This document shows positions 11,840-22,681 of a stretch of 64,000 nt of DNA, in pieces. The DNA is from Tetmemena sp. SeJ-2015. Its lineage: Eukaryota; Ciliophora; Spirotrichea; Sporadotrichida; Oxytrichidae. Every line of letters begins with the position of its first letter. Positions within the stretch are counted from its first letter, which is position 1. The stretch spans positions 1-64,000 of the forward strand of contig JAJKFJ010020827.1 of assembly GCA_027382625.1 (NCBI GenBank), read 5' to 3'. The notes under the pieces are model-generated. The model saw only the letters and a program-made list of their open reading frames with translations, searched no databases and was not told the origin of the DNA. Position numbers and translations under genes: made by a program.

Positions 11840-11880
11840 GCTATTACTACTGATAAGGGTGACTAGCACGTCCATACCTT

Positions 11881-12100
11881 AGAGTCAAAATGAAACTGAG
11901 ATAGGATGTGTAATTATTTTTGAGTAATTTCGCGTTTGACTCGCATGATTATAAGTATTAATAAAGAAATTAATTATTCACATCTTATCTCACTTTCTTA
12001 TCATATTATGGAGCTTTGGGGTTTTTATTGTGATTAGAAGATTCCTAATAAGCAAGATAGATTTAGTACAAAAATTAGATTTAATTTCAGATTTCTGAAT
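11881..12100. other. AT-rich DNA flanking the transposon
   Basis: No gene recognised. AT-rich spacer between the transposon end and the following coding pieces. Confidence 0.4.
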
Positions 12101-12109
12101 TCCATTCTC

Positions 12110-12795
12110 ACTCTCATTTATGAATTGAAAATATCAACTTGTCCTGACACCTATACTCTCTACGCATATTTTATGGACACAAATACTAACTCATCACTAC
12201 AGAGCCTTACTTTAAACCAAGTGCCTCCATACATTTTGAATCTTGATTCTACCCTGATGAATTTACTGGACATAGACAGGATCTAAACTTTAAAATATCA
12301 AAATAGCTTTTTAAATGATTTAAGTTATTTTTTATGAGAAAAATTTTACACCTTAGCTGTCAAAGCTTACTTTAAAGTCGGTACTACAATTATGGATTCC
12401 ATAGAAGATCTGAAGTTTAAACTTTAGAAAACTAACTGCGACACTCTTCCTAGATTAATTACTTATTGAAATAATTATTTTGAATTAGATTCCAGTCTGC
12501 TCTTAAAATTAAGAATTAACTTTACTACATAAGTGACCCCTAAATCAAATTTTAACTACAGCCACTGATTTAATTTTTAAATTGAAAACTTATTCAAAAG
12601 ATTTACTCCTATCACACTTGCGTGAAAGAAATCCTCTACAGCTTTTACTCTTACGAGCCAGAAGTAAATATCCACGAGAAGTTCTTATAGTTCAATAAGG
12701 ATGATCTAGAGATAGAAATATTCACGAAAGATGTTTCACTCCGAGACTTAGAACTATAGATGTCAAAGTATTATTCTTAAAAATTGAATACACAT
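12110..12795 (+). CDS. Coding segments of an unrecognised gene (IES- or intron-broken)
   Basis: Three protein-like stretches on the plus strand in different frames: about 12131-12337, 12355-12470 and 12625-12790. They need TAA/TAG as Gln, and AT-rich pieces separate them. The last has acidic and aromatic composition (E-I-L-Y-S-F-Y-S-Y-E-P-E-V). They may belong to the large membrane-protein gene that follows or to its own small gene; neither a start nor a pointer pair could be fixed. Confidence 0.4.
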
Positions 12796-13357
12796 TTTTT
12801 TATAAGTTGTAGCAAAGATAGTTACTCTAAACGATTATGATTACCCACAACTTTATTAAGCAATAACCTTCAAAGTTGTACTTTTAACTAAAAAATAGTT
12901 TTGAGTAACCTTTTTTAAATGAATTAAGAATAATAAAATAAAAAGTGTTAGGCCGATTGCATTTACTACACAATTAATAGAAAAATTCTCATTTATTATA
13001 GAAGAGAGTTTACTTATAGATAAAAAATCATTTTGGAGCAGCATATAAATTACTCAAGTCTTAAGAATAAGATATTTTAATTTAAATAAAGCTCCTATCT
13101 CAAATGCAAAAAGTGATATAAATATTTCTCAATCAAAATTCATATTTAAGTTTGTTTAAATTAATCTTAAAAAGGGGCGCAGAAGTTTAATATGGGATTA
13201 AAATGCCATTGTTATACAGCAATCATTTATTAACTAATTTTTTGTCATCTTAATTAATTCATTAGCATATTTTGTCTAAGGATTTTCTTTTTGCTATATA
13301 TGAAAGTGAAATTCGTTTTTATCGCAGAATCACCTTGATAATTTATAATTAAAAGGC
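12796..13357. other. AT-rich spacer
   Basis: No coding signal I trust. A 62-codon minus-strand frame at 12856-13044 is hydrophobic and AT-driven and was not accepted. Confidence 0.4.
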
Positions 13358-16300
13358 ATGAAACCACCACATTTATAATTTTGCATTTCGCTCCTCCTAT
13401 TCCTAAGTAGGTTGAGAGTATAATGTATTCAGACTTGCTTTGGGACTGACTAACTTCCTCTTACCTTCGACACTTTAAATTTGGCGGAGAGCACTTATGT
13501 CACAGCTCAGATGCTGATTTATTTAAAAGTAAAGAGTTTATAACTTAAAATTTGGCTTCTAATGAAGACCTGCTCTTTAAAAAGTCTTGAATTAATAATT
13601 TTATTTATCTTTGGAGGTATGATAGAATACGTCGCAGAGACTGTACCCTACATTATATAAAAGATTTCAGCTTTTAATTTCTTTTAATCTTACATATCAT
13701 ACTTTTATAACTCAGCTACATTTGCCAGACTAAAATGCTCATAAAATATATCAATCTCTATATACTTATTGAATGGCTGCAGATATATGAAATAAAACCA
13801 GCCGCAAGTATTCTAAATGGAATTAGCTTAAAAATGGTGTACGGGCTAGTAATAAGAAACAATTAAATCGCAGCTACTTTCATCACCTCAGTAGATCCAA
13901 CCACCTCAGCGGGCTAAGTTCTGATAGCCAGCATAGGTTATTCCAAAAAATTGATTGAAAATATTTTTGTTACCATTCTCTACTAATTTTTGTAATATGA
14001 ATATGGAAATGTTGAAAAGGCAATAGCTTGCTCAGATCATGAGACAAGTTACAAACACCAACATTTGCAAATAGATTCGATTGGAAGCATTTATCTTTTG
14101 CGGCAACTACTAGATACCACCACTAATCATTATCAGGTGGTCAAGTTTTCCTCAGGACTTGGCTCATAACTCTGGGTGCAAGAAATTCAAAACCTTGGAG
14201 AGGAAATAGTTTTTCATTCAATTAAACTGCTAATAGTTTAAATAAATAAATTATCTCTTTTGCTCAGCTCGCAGTTAACTCTAATGGTTTCAGGGATTCA
14301 GAAAATAGCTGCAGTGGAGAATATTTTCATGTTAGCTCTGAGTAGCACAGGAAGTGTGCAAAATTTCAATGCTTTCAACACTGCAAGTCTTTTCTCAGCT
14401 CTCCCAGAATATATTTAATGAAATATAGTATGATCCAAAATAGATGAGGCTATAAATTTTAATATCTCTATACTTCATTGGTACTGACACAGATAGCTGG
14501 ATGTTTATTAAGCTATAACTATTATTTATTTGTCTCTCTTAAGTTACGGTAACAGTCCCAAGTAACAAAAAATAAATAATTTATTATTTATCAATTCACC
14601 AAGCATTTATGGTTTCTTTGTGTACGATCATGTTGCATAGAGTATGGTCGAATTGAAACTATTCTCAGATGCTACAGCAGCTAATTAAACCATTTATTTT
14701 CATTTCTTATGCCCTTCTTTATAATAACTAATTAAAACTAGCTGCATACAATTACTTTAACTTTTAGGTTTAGTTCAGATGTTCGGGAATCGGAATAGAT
14801 AGTTATGATGCCTTAAATGAAAATTTGTTCATTTTCTATTCTGGAGCAGATCCATCGAGTAGATTTATTCTATAATTTACGCATTTTTGTTAATGAAAAT
14901 AGATTTTGCATGTTCCTCAAACTGAACATGATGGACATCACAGTTATAAACTATATTATTCTCTTTGACTACTATTTTCTAAAGCCAGGCTTTTCATCTC
15001 CGCCAGTAACTCTACACATCACTAGCATTGTTTGGTTCCATCACAGAAACGCCGAGAGACTAGTGTTTTTCGGAGTCTCATAATCAGCTAGCATAATAAT
15101 TATTTACATCTCATAATTATTTAAGAAAAATAAGAAAAAATTAAATGGTCTAAAATATGGTTATATATACAAATCAATCGTATGCACTTACTCTATTTGT
15201 AATTGTTTAAATTTTAATTTTTAGAAGCAGATACTTGTCATATGTTGGGACGAATATGGCTTTTGATTGCTTCAATCCTTTTGACTACCCTGCTGGGGGT
15301 GGAGCATTCTACAACAACACTATTTATCCAGTTTTCTCAACCACATTTACCTCTTCGGTTTTCAATCCTACACTTGCCTACTCATCTTTATCTAAAAAAT
15401 GTATAAGCATTAATTCTTAATTAATAGTCATCAGTCAATCTCTAAAGAAGGGCTGGCGACTATCTCAGCCTCCTCAGATCCAATTACTTAGAATTTTAAC
15501 AATAAATCATTTGCTATTGATAGATAGATAAATTACTTTGACACATACATGCCTGCTTGCTAGGTTTAGGGTTCTCTCAAAGTAATTCCCACAGTAGCTC
15601 CACGCTTTTAGCAGTTAGCAGATACAAACTCAATTTTAAGCTGCATCGTAGGGAGTGAATCAGATTGCTTTGGAGAAATATCTAGATTCCAAATATCAAC
15701 TTTATCATTATAGAAAGAAGAGAGATACAAATAAGGAACAAATTTATTATTGCTCTATACTCTCTAAGTCGAGGTGGTGGACACAATTGAATGAAATAGT
15801 AATTTGTTGTAATAGCATTTAAGTTGTACTTTTAGAGAGAAAGAATAACTAGCTGGCTCCTTAATTTTAAAGCAAAGTACCTGATCAGCTCACAATGGAA
15901 ACTTTCAAACTCATTTACTCATAAATATACGCAAATTTGCTATTTATATTTTATTACAGGTTTCCAAAAGTAATTTACCCTCCAGGAGAAGAATACAAAA
16001 AATATTTTTATGGAAGATTTTAATGTATACGCTTTATCATACGAGATAAATCCACAAGTTGGTGAAAGATTCACTAATCTATCTAATCAGTAGATCATAT
16101 TCACACCGAAAGAGGGAGATGCAAAACTATATCAGATAGATCTAAAATTATTCCTCTTAAGGAGCCCAGATTAATTCAATACCTACACAATGCATGCATT
16201 TTAAATATAGCTTAAGATTAATTTGTAAATTAAATGGGGTTGAAAGTTTTGCCCTTAGACACTCACAATTCCTATCAATTCTAACTATAGGAAAAACTCC

Positions 16301-18803
16301 AAGACTAAGATATTGGAGTGCTCACAGCTAAGATAGCAAAGATAACTTTTAATTAAGTTCTAACTCTACAATAAATAAATTATAATGAAAAGGTTATAAA
16401 TTACAATTCAAGAAAGACTTGTTCAGTTCAGATCCTGAAATAGTATTTCCCCTTTTTTAGCTCAGCCCTCAGTATAAAAGTGGTATAGCAACCATCTGGG
16501 GATATTTACAATGTGAATTTTAAGATACTCTCAGTCAAAGGTAAAAACATAGAAATCAAGATAATCTTCGATCTTTGATTTATCTACTTTCTTTCAACAA
16601 ATATTTTATTGATCAAGAATTGCTGGAATTATCTAGCCAACAGATTGTATATTTAATTTTATTTTTAAGCTTGACAAGATCAGGATTGAGTTTCTCACAG
16701 AAAATGTCTTCTTCTCTTCAGATTTGAAATAAAAAGTTCCGTAAGGCTATCAGATCTATAAAACTTAAAGTAATTAATACTCATTTAAATTTAAAACTCT
16801 TCCACCTCAGATTTCTGAAGAAGATTCCTACTGGTTTATTCAACTAGCTCGTGCTATAAAGATCTTTTAATAGCAACCACTGTCGGATCTAGCCTTGCAA
16901 TGAAGATTTTTGTGTAAGGTTTCTAAGTTATAATAAGACTATAGTGGTTAAAGTACTTCTATGATTTGGGGACTTATAGAAGGCTTTTAATTGGTAGTGC
17001 ATCTTCCACTCGCATCGGTTGTTCTACCAGCCAATACCTACATCTTCTTTGAGCTGATGAATTATCTAGCCAGCTTAAATTTGTTCCATTAAATAAGAGA
17101 AATATCTTAATTTATTGTTCCCAGTTGAAGAATGGACAGAATACATATTTGACTTATCGCCAGATAGCGAATATCCTTACAACGATTATTTTGACTTCAT
17201 GGGCTATAACTATTCAAACTTCATTCTGAATATGGGACCTTTGTTCTACTTCTTCTTTGGCAACTTACTCCTATAAATACTTTGCATCCTTATTCAAGCT
17301 AAGGGTTGCAAGACTAAAAGGTAATTTTATATTCAAGAAGTGAAATGTATAGTTAGTTCTTAATAACTCTAAATATATCTTAAGTTTATTAATTCTTGCA
17401 AGACTTGCTGAGGAGAATTGTATTCAATCAAATGATTAGAGTAGTGATAGAGTCATAGTTAGAGTTATAACTCTGTGGACTTGTTGCAATTGCTAATGTA
17501 ACTTTCTTTTTCGCTTAAACTTTAAATAGACACAGACAGATTCGACTGGCAAATCTGTGAGTACCGCATTTGCTTTTGGATTAACTATACTGGTCTTTTT
17601 CATCCCTTTTTGTACCTATAAGGCTATACAATATGCTCGAGCAGAACTTAGAAATAATCTTTCTAATGAAAATCATGGTCACTAAATTTCGAGCTTCTAT
17701 GAGGAGCTTTTACTCTACCAGCCTTATTCTTTAATGAGTGGAATTTTCCTGAGTTGTAGGCGCCATCTATTCAGTCTCTTGATGATAGTCTTTGAGTCAA
17801 TACCAACTATCCAACTCATCTTAAATAGTGTTGTTTAAAAATATTTCGATATCTTGCAAGCTTAAATATCACTTATAACTATGATATTCGCAGGCTTCTC
17901 CCCTCCTTTCAAGGAGAGACAGTTACTTTGGTAAACCTATTTCAACGAGATAGTTTTCATTGTGACTACTTACTCCTTCATACTCTTTTTGGATATAGAT
18001 CACTTTAATGCATTCACTCCAAGGATGAAGTATAACTTGGGCTTCATCCCTATTTTCTTGATAAGTGGCTACCTCATCGTAAGCTCACTGCTTGTTGCTA
18101 TCTAACAGTTCATCTCGGTTAAGAATATATATAAAAAGCATATTTTTAACTTAATCAGAATGAAATAAAGCGAAAATGCACGAAAAGGAGGAAGAAAGTA
18201 TAGAAGCAAGACATGGAGACTAAAAGTTTAGAATTTAATACACTTTAATCCGAGAACAACAACTTGCCAAGTCTTAAATCCATGATGACTGAGAAGGATT
18301 CGTTCATTAAATTGAAAACGCTAAATAAGGCAAGAAAGTTCTAGCTCATAGCAGAGGGCTCTAATTAATCTATTAAATTTTCAAATAGGAAGGCCAAGAC
18401 TTTGAGGCATAAAAAGGAAAGAGAGGAGGATGAGGATCTTAAAACTGATGAAGACGAAAATAATAATAGGATATATTACAAGAGTACGAGCCCTAATTTG
18501 AATCAAAAGTAATTGATAGCATGTAAAAATTTTTAAATATGATTTTCAGCACTGTACTCTATAATTTAGGTTTAGTTCATGCTGACACGCTAGTTTGAGT
18601 CATTCCCTCAAGCTTATGTGTTTGAAAAGAGTCTTAGGTTTAAAAATAGAGCTCCACCGATGAATATAGAAGAAAATTAGATAGAATAAGCAGTCGATGC
18701 TTTTGATGTACAGAAGGGACTTTCCTTCATTCATTAAAGGCTTAAAAACATTAAGTTACATAGGATAATAACTGATTTCTCTAAACAGTACGATAAGTGC
18801 TGA
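13358..18803 (+). CDS. Large membrane protein with beta-propeller-like repeats and C-terminal transmembrane region
   Basis: The ATG at 13358 starts a typical signal peptide (M-K-P-P then I-S-L-L-L-F-L). A long frame at about 13790-14418 contains D-S-I-G-S-I-Y-L-L and V-V-K-F-S-S-G-L-G-S-Q-L-W, which match the pattern of SBBP-type beta-propeller repeats. Extracellular-looking segments continue to about 17100. From 17130 come N-M-G-P-L-F-Y-F-F-F-G and several hydrophobic spans (to about 18110), then a charged cytoplasmic tail ending at TGA 18801-18803. A 27-bp GT-AG intron at 18523-18549 keeps the tail in frame. Several frame changes show additional introns or IESs that I could not delimit. The role is probably a surface or adhesion protein (inference); the domain call is moderate. 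Confidence 0.55.
18523..18549 (+). other. 27-bp intron in the membrane-protein gene
   Basis: GTAAAAAT...TTTTCAG. Splicing joins I-A to S-L-Y-S-I-I-Q and keeps the frame through to the stop. Very short, but within the range known for ciliate introns. Confidence 0.55.
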
Positions 18804-19003
18804 TTTTTTTAAATTGATTATTAATTATATTCCCTAAATTTTAATTTACTTTACTTTAAAAACATTAAGAAATAGGGAATTTGAAATATTTTGCTTTGAA
18901 TTAATTATCTACAATGAGCATTATTAATTTTGATAAAGTATTTTTTACTAGAGTATACTTCTTCTGAATGGAAGTTAATTTGTGAAATTAATTTATAAGT
19001 AGA

Positions 19004-20791
19004 ATGGAGTCGAAAAATATTCCGGAAAACCTGCTTGGAAAAAGAAAAGCTGAGTCCGAACTAATTTTTTTTAATTACATTAATTTAAAACTAGATGAGG
19101 CAAAACTATTGCACCAAAATAAGAGACCTACAACAAATAACGCAAATACTAGAGCGAGATAAGACTGCCCCTATCTTGGTCAGATAAAGCGTCATATGCT
19201 CGATTTCGATCTTGAAAAGTAATGCTCATTCACTATGTCGAATCTCAATGTCTACTCATAAAATTAAAAACTATTTCTTATTCAAAAATGTTCAGTAAAT
19301 TCAGTAGAAAGTGAATTATTTTACTTGATAGAGAGTTACTTAAAATAGGATAAGCTAATTAAACTTAGTCTTAAAATATTTGGATTTGACTGTTGCTTGA
19401 CTTGCGGGAAGTACTATCAGGGCAAAGGCAAGAACACCTAAGCTTACATCCACTCTCTTCAGCAAGCTCACAACATGTATATAAACCTCTAGGACTAGAA
19501 GATTTGGTGCCTGCCTGACAACTATGAAGTTTAGGAGACAGCTCTAAATGACATCAAGTTCAATCTTTTGCCTATCTATACTCAAGAGTTAGTAGATAAA
19601 CTTGAGAGAGAGCCCATAGTTGCAAGAGCACTTGAGGGAACTAATTTTCATCCTGGGTGCTTGGGCCTCAACAATCTAAAGTATACTGACTATGTAAACG
19701 TCATCATCTAATCCCTATGCAGGATCAAACCTTTAAAGGACTATTGCCTCTACTTGGACATCTTACAGTAAGGTTAAGCCAGTACTGATGTGAAGAATCA
19801 ACTAATGGTGAGATTCGCAGAGCTTGTTAAGAAGATTTGGAATCCCAAGAACTTCAAGGGCCATGTGAGTCCACACGAGCTGCTTCAAATTATCTCACTA
19901 GCTAGTGCTAAGAAATTCAAAATTGGTGAATAAAAAGATCCAATTCAGCTCCTATCTTGGCTTCTAAACACCTTCAACGAGTAGTTTAGCGCTATTAGAA
20001 AATAAGACCCTACTAAGTCAAAGAGTGGGAAATCACTCATTGAGAAATGTTTCTAGGGCTCTCTGCATATTTCTCAGCTGATTCCTAAAAATCTGGACTC
20101 GAAATCGCTTACAAAATTAGCAGCTCAGAGATCCAACGCCTCTTCAGATGCTCTTTATGAAATGAAGAAGAGCAGCAGTAACTACTTCATGCTCTCTCTA
20201 GACTTGCCAGCAGTCCCTCTCTTCAAAGAGCATAACCAACTTGCTTCTATCCCTCAGATACCTTTGAGTTAACTGTTGAAGAAGTACGACGGCAAGAATT
20301 ATTCTGAGGAGCCAGTTACAGGGATCAAGAAAAAGTTTCAGATTACCAATCTACCACAATACTTGATTTTGCATATCAAGAGATTCAAAAAGAATGACTA
20401 TTTTGTGGAGAAGAATCCTACTATAGTCAACTTCCCAATTAAGAATCTGGATTTGAGCGATTTAATTTGGTAGGGTGATGAAGCCCAGAGCTCAACTCAA
20501 ACTATAACTGCCTCTGGCGAGGATGGGAGATAAACTTTCACAGCTAGTGCTTCTAAGGAGGCCCCTATAAAGGAAGCCTACAAGTACGATTTAGTGGCTA
20601 ACGTGATTCATGAAGGAGAGGCTGAGCATGGGCAGTATAAAGTGCAGGTCCATCATAGACCAAATGACGAGTGGTATGATATTCAGGATCTGCATGTCAA
20701 CAACATAATGCCATAGTAAGTTGTAGTTAGTGAGAGCTACATCCTTATCTTTGAAAGGCAAAGCAACCAACCTTCCGCAAAAGGTAAATGA
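19004..20791 (+). CDS. USP39: USP39/Sad1-like tri-snRNP-associated protein
   Basis: Spliceosomal U4/U6.U5 tri-snRNP factor with a zf-UBP finger followed by a catalytically dead USP fold. The frame from ATG 19004 to TGA 20789-20791 is open throughout with TAA/TAG as Gln. Visible: C-P-Y-L-G-Q-I at the N side of the finger, C-L-T-C-G-K-Y-Y-Q-G-K-G after the second IES, H-S-L-Q-Q-A-H, and C-L-P-D-N-Y-E. The USP part opens G-L-N-N-L-K-Y-T-D-Y, where active USPs have the catalytic Cys, so the protease is inactive as in USP39. Later landmarks are Y-L-I-L-H-I-K-R-F and Y-D-L-V-A-N-V. Two IESs (30 and 135 bp), both multiples of three, interrupt it. Mature length is about 540 residues, normal for the family. 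Confidence 0.93.
19064..19093. other. IES, 30 bp, pointer AACTA (USP39 gene)
   Basis: An AT-only-like insert between two AACTA copies (19059-19063 and 19089-19093). Removing it joins S-E-L directly to D-E-A-K-L. Its length is a multiple of three and it has no in-frame TGA, so the frame stays open even when retained. Confidence 0.75.
19257..19391. other. IES, 135 bp, pointer ACT (USP39 gene)
   Basis: Lies between ACT at 19254-19256 and ACT at 19389-19391. Excision gives N-V-Y-C-C-L-T-C-G-K, matching the zinc-finger region of USP39 (N-x-Y-x-C-L-V-C-G-K). It has no GT-AG ends, so an intron is disfavoured. 135 is a multiple of three and there is no in-frame TGA. Confidence 0.85.
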
Positions 20792-21425
20792 ACAAAGTAG
20801 GAAATTGGAAATACTTCTTTAGTTTTATTTCTTAATTAATTCTAAGATATCACAATCTATAATGATTGTTCTTAATATTTATTGTCAACTTTAAGCAACA
20901 AGTAACACAGGCATACTATATTTCATAGTATTGGAATTAAATTAATTATATCTAATTTTTTATATTTGAGAGTATTTTCCTTGCTTTAAGAAAAATAAAT
21001 TACATGAGGATGATTCAAAAATCAGCTTGAGAATTTAGTGTTAGAAATTAAATGTAACAGCAACTTAACAGCTTGAAGCCTAAAATATAACATTTTAAAT
21101 GCGACATAAACGTTTTTAATTCAATTAAAGTTAAAATTAAAAATTCATACATTATAGTTTTCAAGAATATAATAAATTTGACTTCATAAAAAGATTTTAA
21201 CTTTACTATGACTTTTATTTTTAAGTAGTCTGAAATATTTTTAATTCTAATTTTCTGAAGGAATAAAGACCAGAATTAAATTAAAAATAAATAAAGCCTC
21301 ATCATTTGTTCAGAGAAGCCCGAATCAATAGTTAGGCTTCTTTAACCAAAAGCCATGGTTATCATTCTAACAAATTTTAAATTTTTTTGGATCTTAATTT
21401 AAACATGAAATGAAACAAATAAGAA
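20792..21425. other. AT-rich spacer between convergent genes
   Basis: No gene seen. It separates the 3' ends of USP39 (+) and pyrophosphatase (-). Confidence 0.5.
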
Positions 21426-22538
21426 TCATTAATTTTAAATAGAAAAATCATCTTATTTAATAAAGATTTTAAAGATAAATTTCTTTAGTTTAAATGCTTC
21501 TCTAATTAAATAATTCTCTCTATCGGCAACAAGCTTTCTGTAGAATCCATGATTGTCGCAAATGATCTCAAGAGTCTTTTCAAAAAATAAATACCCTCAA
21601 CAGAGAGGACTTCTTCATTATAGCCAAACTTATTCTCAGGCTTGCCATCATAAGTCTTTATCATTCTGAACCACTCAAAGATCTACTCAATGTGTCCAGG
21701 ATTCAAGCGCTTGTAGTCCGCAAGATTTTTAATCTAAACAAACATATGTAAAGTCAAAACAATAAATTGATGAAATCTTTTCTAATAAAATATCTTTCTT
21801 ACTCCTTGCTGCTTTGCATCGTCCACATTTATAGTGAGAACTTTCCAGTCCAGTTCTCCTTAGTCAATCATGCAAATGGATCCGAGTACCTTCACAGTTC
21901 TTGTCTCACCAGTGGGAATGCCTGACTTTCCGAGCTCCAAGAGATCTAGGGGATCGTTGTCTCCATAGCATTAAGTCTCTGCGTCCAAGTGCTTGTTGTT
22001 CTCCCAGGTTTGAGGGAAAGCTCCGTAGTTAAAACAATCAATAAATGAATTCTATAAATCTATTCACTTATAAAGATGGGCTCGACAGCGTAGGATCTAA
22101 GTTCCTTCTCGCCAGTGGTTTTGTTTTTGCGGGTATCTTACTTCACTGGATTGTTTTCCTCGGTTGTGACAATCTCCATCTTTGGTAAAGGTTCCTCTGC
22201 AGTAAGAGATTAAGGAAGTTCAAAGTATTTCAAAGATATTTATTTAACTATCTTGCGAAGTTAACTTACCTAGTGATCTCAAAGAAAGCTGTGTAAGTAT
22301 CTACGGGCTGCTCGTAAGATTCTTGTAGTTTGATGTCGTGCCAGGGAGATATGATTTTTTCGGTTTCTCTATCATAGACGAACAATCTGCGGTCGAATCC
22401 AGTTCCCACTGATTTCACGTAGTGAGGGGAAACAAAAGATGCGAAAGAGCGTCTCTGCCCACTAAATTGAATCTTAGATTTTGTTTCTTCTACTTACTTC
22501 AGCAATTGAGTCTTAGCTTCTCTTATAAGTGCCTTCAT
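21426..22538 (-). CDS. Soluble inorganic pyrophosphatase (family I)
   Basis: Hydrolyses pyrophosphate to two phosphates, with Mg2+, in the cytosol or mitochondria. The ATG is at 22538 and the TGA at 21426-21428 on the minus strand. The metal-binding signature D-N-D-P-L-D-L-L-E-L-G is intact, as are F-N-Y-G-A-F-P-Q-T-W-E, K-V-L-T-I-N-V-D-D, and D-G-K-P-E-N-K-F-G-Y. Two GT-AG introns (21734-21802 and 22197-22269) and two IESs (41 bp and 17 bp) must be removed; each removal restores the family pattern. The C terminus reads K-T-L-E-I-I-C-D-N-H-G-F-Y-R-K-L-V-A-D after the 17-bp IES, as in eukaryotic PPases. The N-terminal extension could be a targeting sequence. Confidence 0.93.
21584..21600. other. 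IES, 17 bp, pointer TCAA (pyrophosphatase gene)
   Basis: Plus-strand pointers TCAA at 21580-21583 and 21597-21600. Excision changes the broken frame to S-V-E-K-T-L-E-I-I, the expected C-terminal helix. One of the smallest inserts in the window. Confidence 0.75.
21734..21802 (-). other. Intron, 69 bp (pyrophosphatase gene)
   Basis: On the minus strand it starts GTAAGAAA and ends TTTAG. Splicing joins D-A-K-Q-Q-G to I-K-N-L-A-D-Y-K in frame. Confidence 0.85.
22034..22074. other. IES, 41 bp, pointer AAA (pyrophosphatase gene)
   Basis: Plus-strand AAA at 22031-22033 and 22072-22074. Excision yields P-I-F-N-Y-G-A-F-P-Q-T-W, the conserved family block. There is no AG at the needed splice position, so it is not a canonical intron. 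Confidence 0.8.
22197..22269 (-). other. Intron, 73 bp (pyrophosphatase gene)
   Basis: GTAAGT...CTGCAG on the minus strand, with textbook ends. Splicing gives F-F-E-I-T-R-G-T-F-T-K-M-E-I in frame. Confidence 0.9.
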
Positions 22539-22681
22539 CTTAATTCAAAGATTTATTTATTACTTCTTTTCTTCTTCAAATCTGGCATATTTTGCTTTGA
22601 AATTGCGGTGATTTGATATAGTGCAAGTCGTTGTAAATGAATAATAGGAGTGAGTGAGGGAGCTTATAAGAATATAATAAA

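Larger units (their letters stand above)
7021..11880. mobile_element. Decayed Tc1/IS630-type DDE transposon with long inverted arms
   Basis: A block of more balanced composition bounded by inverted arms of about 770 bp (7021-7795 and 11080-11839). Both arms contain the same transposase sequence reading inward. The right end probably extends to about 11880, because a third copy at 52060 also matches there. No C4A4 telomere-like terminal repeat was seen, unlike classical TBE elements of hypotrichs. The interior has at least two further degenerate reading frames. All frames are broken, so the element looks inactive. It could also be two solo copies in opposite orientation. Confidence 0.75.

Noticed and set aside
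19257..19391. Reading the 135-bp USP39 insert as genuine protein sequence
   Set aside because: The insert splits a universally compact zinc-finger motif, has pointer repeats, and is more AT-rich than the flanks.
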